From positions 2,418,001 to 2,482,000 of the forward strand of contig OU342638.1 in assembly GCA_910589415.1 (NCBI GenBank): a DNA stretch of 64,000 nucleotides, given 5' to 3'. The stretch comes from Malachius bipustulatus (taxonomy: Eukaryota > Arthropoda > Insecta > Coleoptera > Melyridae). Below, one piece after another: positions 11,690-23,284 of the stretch. Below the pieces are notes generated by a model. The model did no database searches. It was not told the origin of the DNA and saw only the letters and a list, made by a program, of their open reading frames with translations. Within the stretch, counting starts at the first letter, position 1; each line of letters begins with the position of its first letter. The position numbers and the translations under genes were made by a program.

Positions 11690-12154
11690 GTTATACTGAA
11701 TTAGGCGTTGCATTTTTCGTATCTTATTTGCCTAATAAGACACTCATACAAAAAATAACTGTAATAATTAAATGTAATTAAATATAACAAGCATGCAGAT
11801 TATAAACTAATTTTAATGAATATAAAAAGTAACATTGACTTTGAAATTACCAAACTATTCATGCAAATGTGAAAATTTTTAAAACTTCTAAAATCTCTCT
11901 CAGATTGTTATAGTCAAACTCTTGATAAATGTGGTCAAAGTGTTGAACATATTGGTTGAAGTCTTGGAAAAATGAAACTGTGTTGACTCTGGCGAAACTC
12001 TGGCGAACCATCAATTATTTAAATTTTTGAAAAATACGTCCAAATTATGATGTAATGATGGTTGCACGTTTTTCATCAAATAATTAAACACTATGCTGCT
12101 TCGTTAGCAGTGTTTACCAGTAACTCTTAAGAAGCTGACTTATAAAACATTTAT
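11690..12154. other. AT-rich stretch, nothing recognised
   Basis: No open frame, RNA gene or repeat seen here. Confidence 0.4.
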
Positions 12155-13122
12155 GTGCTAGACATAAAGGATGTCCTTTTTAAGTGCGTACAAAATAAGT
12201 TTTCGAAATTGCTTTCGAAAAAAAAGAGATATGGTCCTCAAAGGCTTTACATGGCAGACACTACAATCAAGTCAATAACCCCAACATTAACAAAAAGCTG
12301 TCTTATCGATTTTTGGAAAACGGCCTTCTCTTTCCTGAAACCGAAGGCTTTCTTCTTGCCATCCAGGACCAAGTAATTGCCACCAATAACTACAGAAAGC
12401 ACATATTAAAAGATGCAACAACAGTCAATGACGCATGTAGAAAATGCCAACAATTTCCAGAGACAATAGATCACATCACCTCTGGTTGCAAGCTCTTTGC
12501 AGGAACTGCATATACTGATAGACACAACACAGTAGCAAAAATAATACACCAAGCCATTGGACTCCACTACAATCTTCATGCAGACTCTCAACCCTACTAC
12601 AAATATACACCTCTAACAATACTGGAAAATGAGGTTCATAAATTATATTGGGAACTCACCATCCAAACTGATAAAACAATCATGCACAATAGGCCAGATA
12701 TCACGCTTGTAAATAAAAAAGAACACGTTATGTTCATCATTGACATCGCAGTTCCATCAGACTCCAACATAGCAAATAAATATGCAGAAAAGAAAACTAA
12801 ATATCAATCATTAGCCATAGAAGTCGAAAGGATATGGAAACAGAAGTCGGTTTACATCTTACCCTTTATAATATCAGTAACTAGAATCACGCCGCCCACA
12901 TTCACACAACATCTCACACAACTCAAGCTGCCACATTACATACATACACAGGCGCAAAAAGCAACGATACTTCAAACATGCAACATCACTCGAAACTTCT
13001 TAAATCAAAGATAATGAAATCTGTGTAGACTTGGCCTGAGCCCGTCTGCATGGATAATCTCACCAGCTATGATGCTGAGAATGTTGAGAATGAATCGAAT
13101 AATAATAATAATAATAAATAAA
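12155..13122 (+). pseudogene. R2-like non-LTR retrotransposon, C-terminal zinc knuckle and endonuclease fragment
   Basis: A 5'-truncated copy. The open frame 12313-13014 keeps the C-terminal third: FPETEGFLLAIQDQVI, a CCHC knuckle (CRKCQQFPETIDHITSGC), the CKLFAGTAYTDRHN block and then a restriction-like endonuclease signature, NRPDITLVNKKEHV followed by IIDIAVPSDSN with conserved KY and E residues. In R2-type elements this PD...D region nicks the target before reverse transcription. RT itself is absent. The frame is open to its natural stop at 13014. The 3' end is a short region ending in a (TAA)n tract at 13097-13122. Two other fragments of the same superfamily are at 13130-15360 and 59666-61731. 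Confidence 0.8.
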
Positions 13123-13129
13123 CCCGAAG

Positions 13130-15360
13130 GGGAAGCTGCAAGGCTGCTTGGGGAGTGACGTCTCCACGGGTCCGAGTTACCTGGGTCACCAGGGGTAAAT
13201 GGTGACACGAAGTGGAAGACGCCTCGGAAAAAGGTCGCTGCCTAGGGATCGCCATGGCATTTCTGGAGCCGGCGCTGGACATGACAGCACGCGGGACTGT
13301 GGTGCACACATGGGAAACTTATTGTCTTTCTTAACGACGTTTTGAGGAATCCACAAGCTATGCCTTTGTTCTTATACAGGATACTACCTATTTATTACCA
13401 AAGGACCAGCAACACAGAGAGGATCCTGCGGAGTACCAGCCGATCACCTGCCTCCCAACACTATACAAGGTTATAACATCTTGCCTCGCTCACCAAATAT
13501 ACACCCACTGCGAGCAGAACAAAAGGGATGTACAAGAAACGCAATGGGATGAAAAGAACAACTCATCATTGATTCCATCATCTGTAACCAAGCATACACT
13601 GAAAAAAGAAACCTACGTATTGCATACATTGACTACAGGAAAGCTTTTGATTCCATACCACATGACTGGCTAATTCAGATAATGAAGATATACAAGATTG
13701 GCCCCACCATTATTACCTTTTTAGAACACACAATGTCAACATACCACAATTCATCTAAACAAAGGAGACTGCAATATAAAGACGGACTTCATCCCAATAG
13801 TGGCTATAAAGTGGCTATAAAGAAAAAACACACAAGAGCAATTAAAGTGAACCACTTACTATACATACCTAAAGATTATGACAGCTACTAAGAACCAGCT
13901 AGACCAATTACTAAAAATTGTCGAGGAATATTCAACCAACATCCAGATGGAGTTCGGAATGAATAAATGCCGCACAATGAGCATCGTGAAAGGTGTGATA
14001 CAACAGGAAGGTTTTAAAATGCAAAGCGGACAACATATCGAGGCATTGCAAAAGAGAGACACATATAAATATTTGGGAATTAAACAGACGCAAAGGGTTG
14101 ACCAACGAACGATGACCACAGAGTTTGTAAATCGAATAAGACAGGTGCTGAAGAGTAAACTCTATAGTAGGAATCTGTTCTAGGCGATTAACACCTACGC
14201 TTGCTCAGTACTTTGCTACTCATTTGAAATAGTAAAATGGAGTAAAACCGATATCAATAAACTGCAACGAAAGATTCGGACACTGCTAACAAAGTCCAGA
14301 GAGCACCATCCAAGAAGTTGGTAAACAGATATCGGTAAATCGATGGACCAGCAAATAGAAAACCTACGAAACTACTTTGTACGGCGAGCAAGGGACTCAC
14401 TGTTGCACGAGGTTATCTGCCAAGTGGATGACTTTACCCCACTCAGACTCAAGGAGGAACAACTACAACTCCAATATAAGTCCAATAACGAAAAGTTGCA
14501 AAGCTGGAGAAAAACCTCTGAACGGGAGACATCTGAACGAGATCACGCAGGAACATGTCGACAAAGCGGCGTCGAAGATGTTCCCCTAAACGGAAGGATC
14601 AATAATAGCCATCCAAGACCAGGTTCTACCCACTCGCCACTACCTAATATATATTGTAAAAGATCAGACTATCGCAGACGACAGGTGCAGATATGGATGC
14701 CCAGCATCAGAGACCATCCAACATATTACAGGGGGATGCAAGACTTTCGCCCCCACCGAATACAAAGAGAGGCACGACGCGGTGGCAAAAACTGTCCATC
14801 AGGAATTATCACTTAAACTACAGTTGTTGAAGAAAAAACTCAGTACTACAACTATATCCCAGAACCTATTCTGGAAAAAGACAACTTCAAGCTGTACTGG
14901 GATCGCACCATCCTAACTAACCAAAGTGTTGTACATAACAGACCTGACATTGTTCTGGTAGATAAGAAAGCCAATAAAACCACGCCAACAATACCAACAA
15001 CCTGAATCAAAAGCACGCTGAAAAGATCGCCAAGTACCGACAACTAGTAAGATTGCAAAGGCAGTCTGAACACCGTCACTACGGTGCCAATCGTCATCGG
15101 ATCCACTGGAGTGATCCCAAAGAACCTGCTGAACTCTAACCGATCTTGTAACTCGAACTATTTCGACGGAAGCCATGAGAGTGTACCCACGTTAAAAGGT
15201 CAACCTGCCTAATAGGTCTGGGATCTCCGAGGTATGAAAGTGCTCCAGATGTGCCTTTCTAACGGTGCAGTTTTTTATTTATAAATTTATGTTGTCTCTC
15301 TATATTAATTTTCTAAATAGTTTACATTATAATTATTATTATTAGTTGATATAATAGAGA
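13130..15360 (+). pseudogene. R2-like non-LTR retrotransposon, second copy, heavily decayed
   Basis: It begins with a GC-richer block (13130-13330) that may be the 5' UTR, placed right after the tail of the previous copy. It then shows broken pieces of RT: DTTYLLPKDQQH, PITCLPTLYKVITSCLA, IDYRKAFDSIPHDW, then MEFGMNKCRTMSIVKG, DTYKYLGIKQTQR, the post-RT piece NTYACSVLCYSFEIVKWSK, EGSIIAIQDQVLPTRHY, a knuckle-like CRYGCPASETIQHITGGC and HNRPDIVLVDKKANK of the endonuclease. Stops and frameshifts are frequent and the YxDD block is deleted. The 3' UTR reaches the TTATTATTATTAG tract near 15345. It is a diverged subfamily of the copy at 12155. Confidence 0.75.
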
Positions 15361-15862
15361 AATTAAGCATGATTTTGAAGTCTGCTTAATGAAGTCCCAA
15401 CCTAAACCATTTGACATAGGAAGCTGAATTTAGGCGCATATACAGATTAATTTATGGTCTAGGCGCTCGATAAGGTAGGATTTACCAAAATTCAAATTCA
15501 AAGGGCTGGGTGATACAGTCCCTCAAAAATTATTTTTTTCCACGAAAACTGTTTGCTATTTTGAAACATGCCAGAAGACGGGTACTTTTTTCTCGTTTTA
15601 GGTATAGGAAGCAAGAGGGCATATTATATTTTTGCAACTTCAGTTCACATGCGATATAATCGTTCGCAAAGACAATGAAATTAAACTTTGTTGTCATAGG
15701 AATGGTGAAGCGTGTTACTTTTCAGTTTGGGGGGCCGAGGTTCGAATCTCCCTCAAGGAGTCACTTCTTTATTTTTTACGTTATTGTTTGCTTTTTAGGA
15801 AACGTTCGTTTGAAAAAATGTAATTCTAAAATTGCTGCTTTACCGTAATTTCAAAATTTTCA
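15361..15862. other. Unassigned stretch with a lone tRNA B-box-like sequence
   Basis: There is no coding frame of note. GGTTCGAATC at 15739-15748 matches the B box of tRNA-type promoters, but I could not fold a tRNA around it and no good A box precedes it. Confidence 0.3.
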
Positions 15863-16027
15863 AAATGCCTGACATTGTTTTCCGACAGCGTGACATAAAG
15901 CGCATTATGTTAGCCTTAGACCAAAACAAAGCTTCTGGCCCTGATGACGTACCTGTTATCGTACTTAAAAAATGCGCCACTGAACTGTCATCCGTTTTCG
16001 GTCGCCTTTTCAATCTGTCGTATAAAA
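15863..16027 (+). mobile_element. Family J fragment, RT N-terminal region
   Basis: Encodes DIVFRQRDIKRIMLALDQN, KASGPDDVPVIVLKKCA and the start of the next helix, the same block as at 41118-41250. It is broken off at 16027, and the family resumes at 16827 after an 800-nt foreign stretch and a loss of about 40 codons. Confidence 0.8.
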
Positions 16028-16826
16028 TAATTCAAGTCAGCACAATTATTATTTGAATAACCATTTCAAAACTTATTGGGAAATACAAACTTGCTAGCAT
16101 GATGTGGAAATTGGAAAGAATTTATCGACTTTGCTGACCTAATCAGCAGAAGTAATAAAAAGGAGAGTGTGGCCCAGATTGGAGAACAGAGGGAATGTGA
16201 CTCCAACTATTGGAGGTAGCGGGTACTCCGTAAAGTCGTAAGTAAAGTAGTGCCGTTATTGTGAAAGTGCTGGTTAAGAAGCTGACTCTCCGGAACAAAA
16301 GCTGTTTCGCGGTTTTACAAATTGTACAAAATAAGCATTAGGATGATGCGTATGTAAGTAAATTTCTACTTTCATAAATTTAGTGTATGTATTTAATGAG
16401 CGTTCTTGACCACACTAAGGTCAAATCATATAACATATAAAAAGTCCTCAGTAATCGCTAGAGACATTCAGGGTAGCCGGAGTACTCTTAAGGCCTCCTC
16501 AAGGTAGCTTCCCTTCAAGGTTTTTATTATTTTTTAAATCTCTAATAGTACCAGAGGGCTCCCCTGGAAACTAGTGGCGGCTGTGAAGGACTCGACTTTA
16601 ATAGTAGGGACCGTAGTAAACATTTTAGTACCCCCCATAGTTATTAACGTATGACTATCAATAATTATCATTATTCATTTCTTCAATTTAATTTAATTTT
16701 CTCAATAAACTAAATATATATTTTTTCGTAAATCTTTTGTTCTTACCCTCCTTTTAACCCTACGAAATAGAGCAACCTCCCCGGGTTGCGACATAGGGTG
16801 GAAGCGCCGTCTATCGCGGTGCGACA
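16028..16826 (+). other. 800-nt foreign block inside family J, possibly a solo LTR
   Basis: It interrupts the J reading frame between the LSYK block and the SKIMEKAINQH block. A TATA-like ATATAAAAAG lies near 16436 and an AATAAA near 16704, a layout seen in LTRs. No open frame is present. The ends and target duplication are not clear, and some J sequence is missing, so this is not a clean insertion. Confidence 0.35.
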
Positions 16827-18106
16827 ATATCCAAGATTATGGAGAAAGCTATTAACCAACATCTTTTAAAGTACTTGGAAGGAGCTAATATAACCAGCGA
16901 CCGCCAATACGGATTCCGCAAACAGAGGTCAACTGGTGACCTCCTCACTTACGTCACAACGGCGCAATCGAGCGCCATGGGGAGTCTTGTGGGGTTGCGC
17001 TTGATATTTCTAGAGCTTTCGACCGTGTCTGGCATGATGGACTAATGGCGAAACTGCAGGTTTGCCCGAGAAATTCTGCTTGTGGCTTGCGAGTTATCTC
17101 GGAGATCGCTCATTACAGGTGGCAGTCGATGCAGTTCTTTCTGAGACCTTTTCCATCAATGCCAGTGTGCCTCAGGGATCCATTATATCTCCGACTCTCT
17201 TTCTAATATTTATCAACGACTTGGTTGAAACAACAAAAAATCCAATATACAGTTTTGCCGATGACAGTACACTCATATCTTATTATACCTTAGATGCGCG
17301 AACATCTGCCATCGACGCACAGACTCGCAGGGAGCAAGAAGTTGCCATACTTAACAATGACATACAAGACATTCTAGCTTAGGGCGATAGAAACCAAGTT
17401 CAATTTAATGTTGGAAAAACCCAAGCAGTCATCTTCTCCAAAAAGGCAAACGTTTTGGAGCCAGATATGGTTGTGGCGGGACACTCGCTTACTCCATCGG
17501 CATCTCTTCATTTACTTGGAGTGAGCCTCGGAGCGAACATGTCTTGGCATGATCATGTTGCAGGCCTGGCGAAGAGTGCAACGGCTTCTCCTCTTATACA
17601 AGGCTCAAATCCGACCATCCTTGGAGTACTGCTCACATGTTTGGAGCTCAGCTCCTAAACCTACGCTGAGATTACTCGACTCTATCCTGAAAAGAGCCAT
17701 CCACTTGATTGGGGACCCAGATTTCACAAAAAATTTAGACAATCTCGAACATCGAAGAAGACTAGCTGACCTAGTCTGTTCTCCAGATATTTTTATGGAA
17801 AATATTCAAAAGACGTGGCTCGTTTGATCACACCTAGAATAAGACCGGGCAGAAATACACGTCGAGCCTCAGACGCTCATCCGTATCAGGTTCAGCTCGT
17901 TACACCTCCTACCACCCTATTTCAGACTTCTTTTATGTATAAAACCCCATCACTTTGGAATAACATTCCAAAGGGCGTATTTCCCGAAGTGTACAACCTG
18001 CAGCGACTCAAGGCCAACGTGAGTCGACACCTCCGCTCATGCACCGCTCTCAGAACGTCATAGGGATTTCCCTGCAGTGCATGTGCATTTTCAATAATAA
18101 TAAAAA
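16827..18106 (+). pseudogene. Family J non-LTR retrotransposon, RT to 3' end
   Basis: The best preserved 3' portion of the most abundant retroelement here. Readable pieces in order: SKIMEKAINQHLLKYLEG, DRQYGFRKQRSTGDLL, DISRAFDRVWHDG, CLWLASYLGDRSLQVAVD, VPQGSIISPTLFLIFINDL, FADDSTLISYY (the catalytic block), LLGVSLGANMSWHDHVAGL, LYKAQIRPSLEYCSHVWSSA, LDSILKRAIHLIGDP and the closing block HPYQVQLVTPPTTLFQTSF to RHLRSCTALRTS. There is no RNase H. Several frameshifts break it. It ends in an ATAATAATAAAAAAA tail. The long open frame on the opposite strand near 17922 is a shadow. Confidence 0.85.
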
Positions 18107-18870
18107 AAGCTAGTTTAAATTCGAGAACAGTCATTATTACCCTAAAAAATATTTTCCAGTAACGTGTGCCGCCCTCCCCAATCTATTGCCGCCGACTCCG
18201 AAAATTTATAGATTTTTAGATCCTTAGAACCCCGAAGTGCTCTAAATGCGCTTTCAAAATAGCAAAAAAATTTCAAATAATAATAACTAGAGAAGAATCA
18301 CGCGCCTGTGTTGAAACAGTACCTTTTCAAATTTCAAGCTCAGGGGCCCAAATCTATCATGCGCCTAAACCAACTAACCAATTTAATTAAAACGGCTAAT
18401 TTATATTTTTTAACCATGGCAATTTGATGATATTATTCAAAAATTTAAAAGTTATCCAGGCTAGCCTTGACCATTGCCTGATATTTTTAAATATTGACAT
18501 TTTAAGGCGTTTAGCTCTGTTTTTTAATAACCCATGGAATGCTGATTCAGAAAAGATGTAAGTGGGTCACCGAGACCCACCCGATCTCAACAATGTGGAA
18601 TAGTTAAAAAAAAAATTTTTAATTTTTTAAAATTTTTTAAAATTTTAAAAATAATAAATAGTAGCTGCAGAACGGTAGCTTCTACATTGAAATAATTTTT
18701 AGCTCGTTGTTTCCGATCATACGACGGATTTCACTCGAGAATTGCGCAAAGTTTGGTGATTTTCAATCCCTAGCGCATGCTTACAAAGTATGATCTGACA
18801 ACAGAAGATGACATGCGAAATTGCTATGAATCACTTATTCTAATAAACTCTAAGAAACTTATAGTTAGTA
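18107..18870. other. AT-rich stretch, nothing recognised
   Basis: Contains a low-complexity run of A and T around 18606-18655. No coding signal. Confidence 0.4.
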
Positions 18871-19118
18871 CAGGGTTGCCCATATTAGACTACTCATTTT
18901 GATATTCGATTTAAATTCAACGTAAGTATGTGATTTTTTTTTCGTAGAGCATATAAAGATCTGGTCTTTGGATTACATTCTACGTTTTATCTAGTAGTCG
19001 CGTTTCTTAGTAGCAGTGAATTAATTATCCCAGTCATAAATCCTTGTGAATGTTGAAATCAAAATTTTTTGCAAACAAAAGTTTTACAATTTTTGTCAAA
19101 GTTGTAAAATTCTACACC

Positions 19119-19330
19119 ATACCTCACGGCCGAAATAACGTGCAGTAACTGACATTATTTAAAAAGCGATTTTTGAGAAACGGCAAGCAGAAACTTAAGT
19201 TTGGAGGAATATTTTCACTGAGCGGCAAACAGAAATGTTATTCCAAACCTAAGTTTCTGCTTGCCGTTTCTCTGAAATTGCTTTTTCAATAATGTCAGTT
19301 ACTGCACGTTATTTCGGTCATGAGAGGTAT
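19119..19330. mobile_element. Palindromic MITE related to 54252-54404
   Basis: Arms around GCAGTAACTGACA and GAAACGGCAAGCAGAAACTT are mirrored. The outer ends ATACCTC and GAGGTAT are also mirrored. The element at 54252-54404 shares the CAGTAACTGACA and GCAAGC(A/G)GAAA blocks, so they are one family. Confidence 0.7.
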
Positions 19331-19574
19331 AATTATGAATTATTCAGTGCTCTTATTCACAGTTTGGTGGCAGCTTATTGGTAACAATAAGTATGGCGCA
19401 AACACGCTAGACACGGATTCGTCGCTGCCGTGAAAATGGTTATGTGAACGTTAAAAAACCTGAATGTCGAAGAACTATTCATATTTCATACGACTCAGAT
19501 ATTGACCGAGTGGAACTGCTTCCACAAGAAGTTCTAAAAGCTAATAAGTCACATCTACGACTTCGGTTAAATTT

Positions 19575-21360
19575 ACAATACAATACAACACAAATTTCTT
19601 TATTGTACTTGAATTACAAAAGTCATTGCTTGGTACAACAGCGTTATTATAGAAATAATAAAAACAAACACAAAGACAAACAAGTAAAAATTAAAAACGC
19701 ACATCAAGTCAACATAACACCGGCAACAGTGAGAGTCGAGACGCGCAGAGCCCTAAAGACATCAGGTGTCAATTGAGGTATGGTTCCAACTCTATGATAA
19801 GGATGGATCAAGGCTGAGGGTTTTAGATATTTTAATATTAGACTGCATGTAGGAATGGGGGGTGGAAGGACAGTATATCGGAGGTAGGGTATGGTTCCAA
19901 CTCCGTGAGGTGTTTCCGGAGGTACGCCCTGTACGCTGAGAGCCCAGCAGTTGCAGGATCTATTTTGAAGTGGTTCAGGTATTTGATAGATGCGTACGTG
20001 AATGTCTTTTCTGAAGACGATAGATGGTGTGCAGGAGGTTTGAACAAATTGAACCTGGTAGTGTAGTGATGGGTGAATCGGAAGGTAAAAGTTTATCCTG
20101 ATTTTTGTGGATAAGTTTGAGTAGAGAGAAGACGTACAAATCAGGCACGGTAAGAAGTCCAAGCCGCCTGGAATGGCCTCTGCATTACTGCTGAGCTGAC
20201 AAGCCTGCCAGGATCCTAATCGCTGTCATTTGAAGAAGGAAAACCCTTCGGAGAGATCTCTCAGACCCACCCCAGACGGTCAGCCCACAGTTCACGTGGC
20301 TGATGAAATGCCCATAATAAGCATAGAGAAGAACCTCAGGGGACACCGTGTGCTGGAGACGTTTAAGGAGGACGCAGACACTAGCAAGGCGACGGCACAA
20401 ATGATCTATGTGAGCCGACCAGTTTAGCTGCTGGTCGATGTGGAAGCTCAGAAACTTCACGACACCCTTCGGCTCGATCAAGGCACTGTCGGTGGGTATG
20501 GAGGTAAAGGAGGAAGACGTGATCGGCTAGAGTGAAAATCAATCATCTCAGTTTTGTCTAGGTTGAGTTTTAGTTTATTGACCCTGAGCAATAAAATTGC
20601 TCTTTTCAATGGAAGTTGAACGGTATATATCAGACTAGGAAAGTCGCCCGGTTTTATCCTAATAACAATTGTTGTATCATCAATGCTGAGTTAACACAGA
20701 GTGGGGAGGTGATTTTGGGGCCCAGAGGTCGTTAATGAAGATACGGAAAAGAAATGGACCGAGAACACTACCCTATGGCACTCCAGAACAGATTGGAGTA
20801 AAAGGTGATCTCACAGGTCGGCCATCAGATCCAGTAATCTGAACCACCTGTGTTCTTCCCTGTAGGTAGCTGGTAAACCAAAAAAGGTGCAATCCACGAA
20901 CCCCGACATTCTCCAGTTTCCGAAGGAGGCACTCGTGGCACACACTGTCGAAGGCCTTGGAGAGATCCAAAAGCCAGCCCACAGTGCGCATCTCCTCCAC
21001 CAAACCCTGAGATATGAAGTCTGTAAGCTCCACAAGAACGGTCTGGATAGATCTGATTTTAAGAAAACCGTGCTGGGAGCGGGAAAGGATTTCTGTTTTG
21101 TCTAGAAAGTCAATAAGACGAGACGAGACAAGGGATTCAAAAATTTTATCAAATACCAATAGTAGACTAATCGGTCGGTAGTTTTCAGGGTTTTTGACGT
21201 CGCCCTTTTTGAAAATGGGCTTAACTAAAGCTGCCTTGAGATCTTCGGGGAATACACCAGTCTGAAAGGAGCTGTTGTAAATTTCTGATAATTGCTGATC
21301 AAGATCAGCAGGTAGTGCCTGGCAACAAATGAGGGAATCTCGCCCAAGCCCGAAGACTTC
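19575..21360 (-). pseudogene. CR1/Jockey-like non-LTR retrotransposon, 5'-truncated
   Basis: Readable on the minus strand: VFDKIFESLVSSRLIDFLDK, SQHGFLKIRSIQTVLVEL, LLDLSKAFDSVCHECLL, LFWFTSYLQGRTQVVQI, CSGVP joined to GSVLGPFLFRIFINDLW, then a decayed segment where the YADD block should be. After it come VVKFLSFHIDQQLNWSAHI, LCRRLASVCVLLKRLQ, AYYGHFISHVNCGLTVWG and FLLQMTAIRILAGL. The 3' end carries AATAAA and a TTGTATTGTATTGTA-like tail at about 19575-19590. It lacks endonuclease and ORF1 and is not functional. Confidence 0.8.
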
Positions 21361-21423
21361 TTACTTTTAAACCTGATTTAAATCGAATATGAAAATGTGT
21401 AGTCTAATCTATGGGCAACCCTG

Positions 21424-22590
21424 TTTAATGAATAATATGTGAAAAAGCTTGTTCTAAATAATAATGATAAACTCTATCAAAAGTGCTTATAAGAATTAAA
21501 AATCTTCATTACTATAGAAAAATTAAATGTCTTCTTCTATAAAAGCGATTGTTTCTACAACCTCGGGCAAGTAGTTATGAAGTTATCATCAAAATATTAC
21601 CAACAAGGAGCCGAATGATCAAATATTAGAGCTCTGAATGAAATTAAATTTTTTATCATTTTAAATAAGTAGCTAGTTAAGAGTATTATGTCGTCAGCAT
21701 TGAATTAATTTTTACATAATAAATAAATAGAAGTGATAATATGTATAAATTCCAAAGCGCAGTTCTAGAATGGAAAGAAATTCTTCCGATACAATTTTGA
21801 ATACTATTCTGAAAGTTGACTTTATTGTATCGGTGCGCGTGCTAAACCTGGCACTACACCCAGTGGATATTCGAAGAGAGATAAAGATCTTCATATTGAT
21901 TGCTACTAAAACTATTTTAAGCTGTTGAACTCAATAATAATAACTCAATAATCTTAAAAATAGTAATACAGTAAATGAATAAGTGCGAAACAACTTAGGG
22001 GATGATTCCTTGTTGAAAATTAAGTAGGTTTTTCAAGTGAATATAAATAATTCACCCTACACTAGTTGAGATACGACCCATTGAAGGAGGTCTCAAAAAA
22101 GTTATAACTTTTTTTCATAAATACGAACCAAGTTACAGAAATGAAATTGAGTACGCGTACTCTGCTATTGAGAATAGGTACACTCCAGTTAAAATTCTTT
22201 AATTTTCCGCTACTCATTAGTTTAAGGGAAAGAAAAAATCACTCCTTAAAATGTATTTTCGCATATAACATTTTTCTTACGCTATACCTCCATTTTGAAG
22301 AAATAATTAAAATAATTTTTTTTTCTTGAAGATCATCATAGGGCGTCACGATTCCTTATGTAATGTAATTGGCTCCCGTTCAAATTTGTTGTAATTTTGG
22401 AGATCGGTAAGTATTCGAAGAAAAGCCCACATAGGGGTCGTATATCTGAATAGGAGAGGAGCGAGAGATTTATTTCCATTTCAAAAACCTTCTTACCTTC
22501 CAACAAGGACTCAACCGCTAATTTTTTTCACATTTATTAATTTATACTCTGTATAAGAGTGGGAGATTGGTAAATGGGTATTTTCTGATT
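21424..22590. other. AT-rich intron sequence, nothing recognised
   Basis: Only short chance frames are present. No repeat ends were recognised. Confidence 0.4.
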
Positions 22591-22611
22591 ATATATATAT
22601 ATATATATATA
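22591..22611. repeat. (TA)n microsatellite
   Basis: About ten TA units, flanked on both sides by the phrase TATAAGAGTGGGAGA (about 22551 and 22608), so a short stretch was also duplicated around it. Confidence 0.85.
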
Positions 22612-22856
22612 AGAGTGGGAGAAAATTTTAAGTATTTTTAGGTAGGTATTTTGAAATATGGAGAGGGATGATCATTAGACAATATTTTGCATTGCTGACG
22701 AAATAATATTGAAATTGGAAGGTGAAAAAATCAAATACAAGTACAGTCCGTTTTTAAACAATGTATAACCACACACGATTTTAGCGTAAAATAGAAAAAG
22801 AGAGACATAGACAAAGACATATATAGACAGCAATAGTGAAGGGCTTCTCGACTCAC

Positions 22857-23056
22857 CCAAAGTAGTAGATCGACTATGGTCTAATTCTGCTAATATTCTG
22901 TTATCTTGTTCTATTTTTGCCATAATTCGCTCTATTTCAGTACCTTTATTAGTGGACCAAGTGTGCGCTGAGTTCGTACCCATCATCGAAGAGCCGCCAC
23001 TGGGAACTGTGCGCCCACGATGCGACGTTGCCAGTTCCAGTTGAAGCTCCTCACAT
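22857..23056 (-). CDS. Rim-BP: Putative RIM-binding protein exon, coiled coil
   Basis: A 200-nt minus-strand exon with acceptor TTTCGCAG before 23056 and donor GTGAGT at 22856-22851. It begins with one base that completes an Arg codon from the exon at 23115-23284 and ends with one base that begins a Gly codon shared with the exon at 5947. Encoded residues are charged and helical: CEELQLELATSHRGR, a Ser/Gly break, then GTEIERIMAKIEQDNRILAE and LDHSRSTTLG. The heptad pattern suits the N-terminal coiled coils of RIM-binding proteins. The next exon in phase lies 16.9 kb away, with the intervening DNA filled by retroelements. Confidence 0.68.
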
Positions 23057-23114
23057 CTGCGAAATTCGGTCTTCAGATTAGGGAGACGTGAGGAATGTCG
23101 AGTTTAAATCTTAC
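23057..23114 (-). other. 58-nt intron
   Basis: Starts GTAAGA and ends TTTCGCAG on the minus strand. Its removal keeps the coiled-coil frame open across both exons. The alternative acceptor AAG at about 23071 would not keep the phase. Confidence 0.7.
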
Positions 23115-23284
23115 CTGACATTCTCGAGGGATATTTTTTTTTCGAGTTCCCGGACGCGCGATTGTCTTGCCTCGAGGGTGTCCGGTGTGCATCCTCTAAG
23201 AGATGTGAGTGCATCACTGTGTTGCCGTTCCAATTCAGCCCGCCTCGCTTCCGCGGACCGCAGCTGCAGTTCGAGGTCCATCGC
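23115..23284 (-). CDS. Rim-BP: Putative RIM-binding protein exon, N-terminal coiled coil
   Basis: A 170-nt minus-strand exon preceded by acceptor TTTTCCAAG and followed by GTAAGA. It starts in phase 0 and ends in phase 2. It encodes AMDLELQLRSAEARRAELER, then HSDALTSLRG and LEARQSRVRELEKKISLEN, a strongly charged amphipathic helix. GC content is far above the intron. The phase-0 start means the upstream exon must end on a codon border, which the candidate first exon at 52784-52792 does. An internal Met lies two codons in, so a start within this exon is also possible. Confidence 0.68.

Larger units (their letters stand above)
18871..21423. mobile_element. Terminal-inverted-repeat DNA element carrying an inserted retroelement
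   Basis: CAGGGTTGCCCATATTAGAC at 18871 and its near-complement ending at 21423 form ends of about 45-50 nt, with the ATTCGATTTAAAT block also mirrored. A TA precedes the left end, but the right flank is TT, so the duplication is not clean. Inside lie a small palindrome (19119-19330), a short unrecognised open frame (19444-19776) and a minus-strand non-LTR copy (19575-21360) that fills most of the interior. No transposase is recognised. Confidence 0.6.

Noticed and set aside
13067..13309. Minus-strand frames with poly-Leu/Ile
   Set aside because: Reverse reading of the (TAA)n tail and a retroelement untranslated region.
15739..15748. tRNA-like B box GGTTCGAATC
   Set aside because: No cloverleaf could be folded and no A box at proper spacing was found. 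Possibly a SINE trace or chance.
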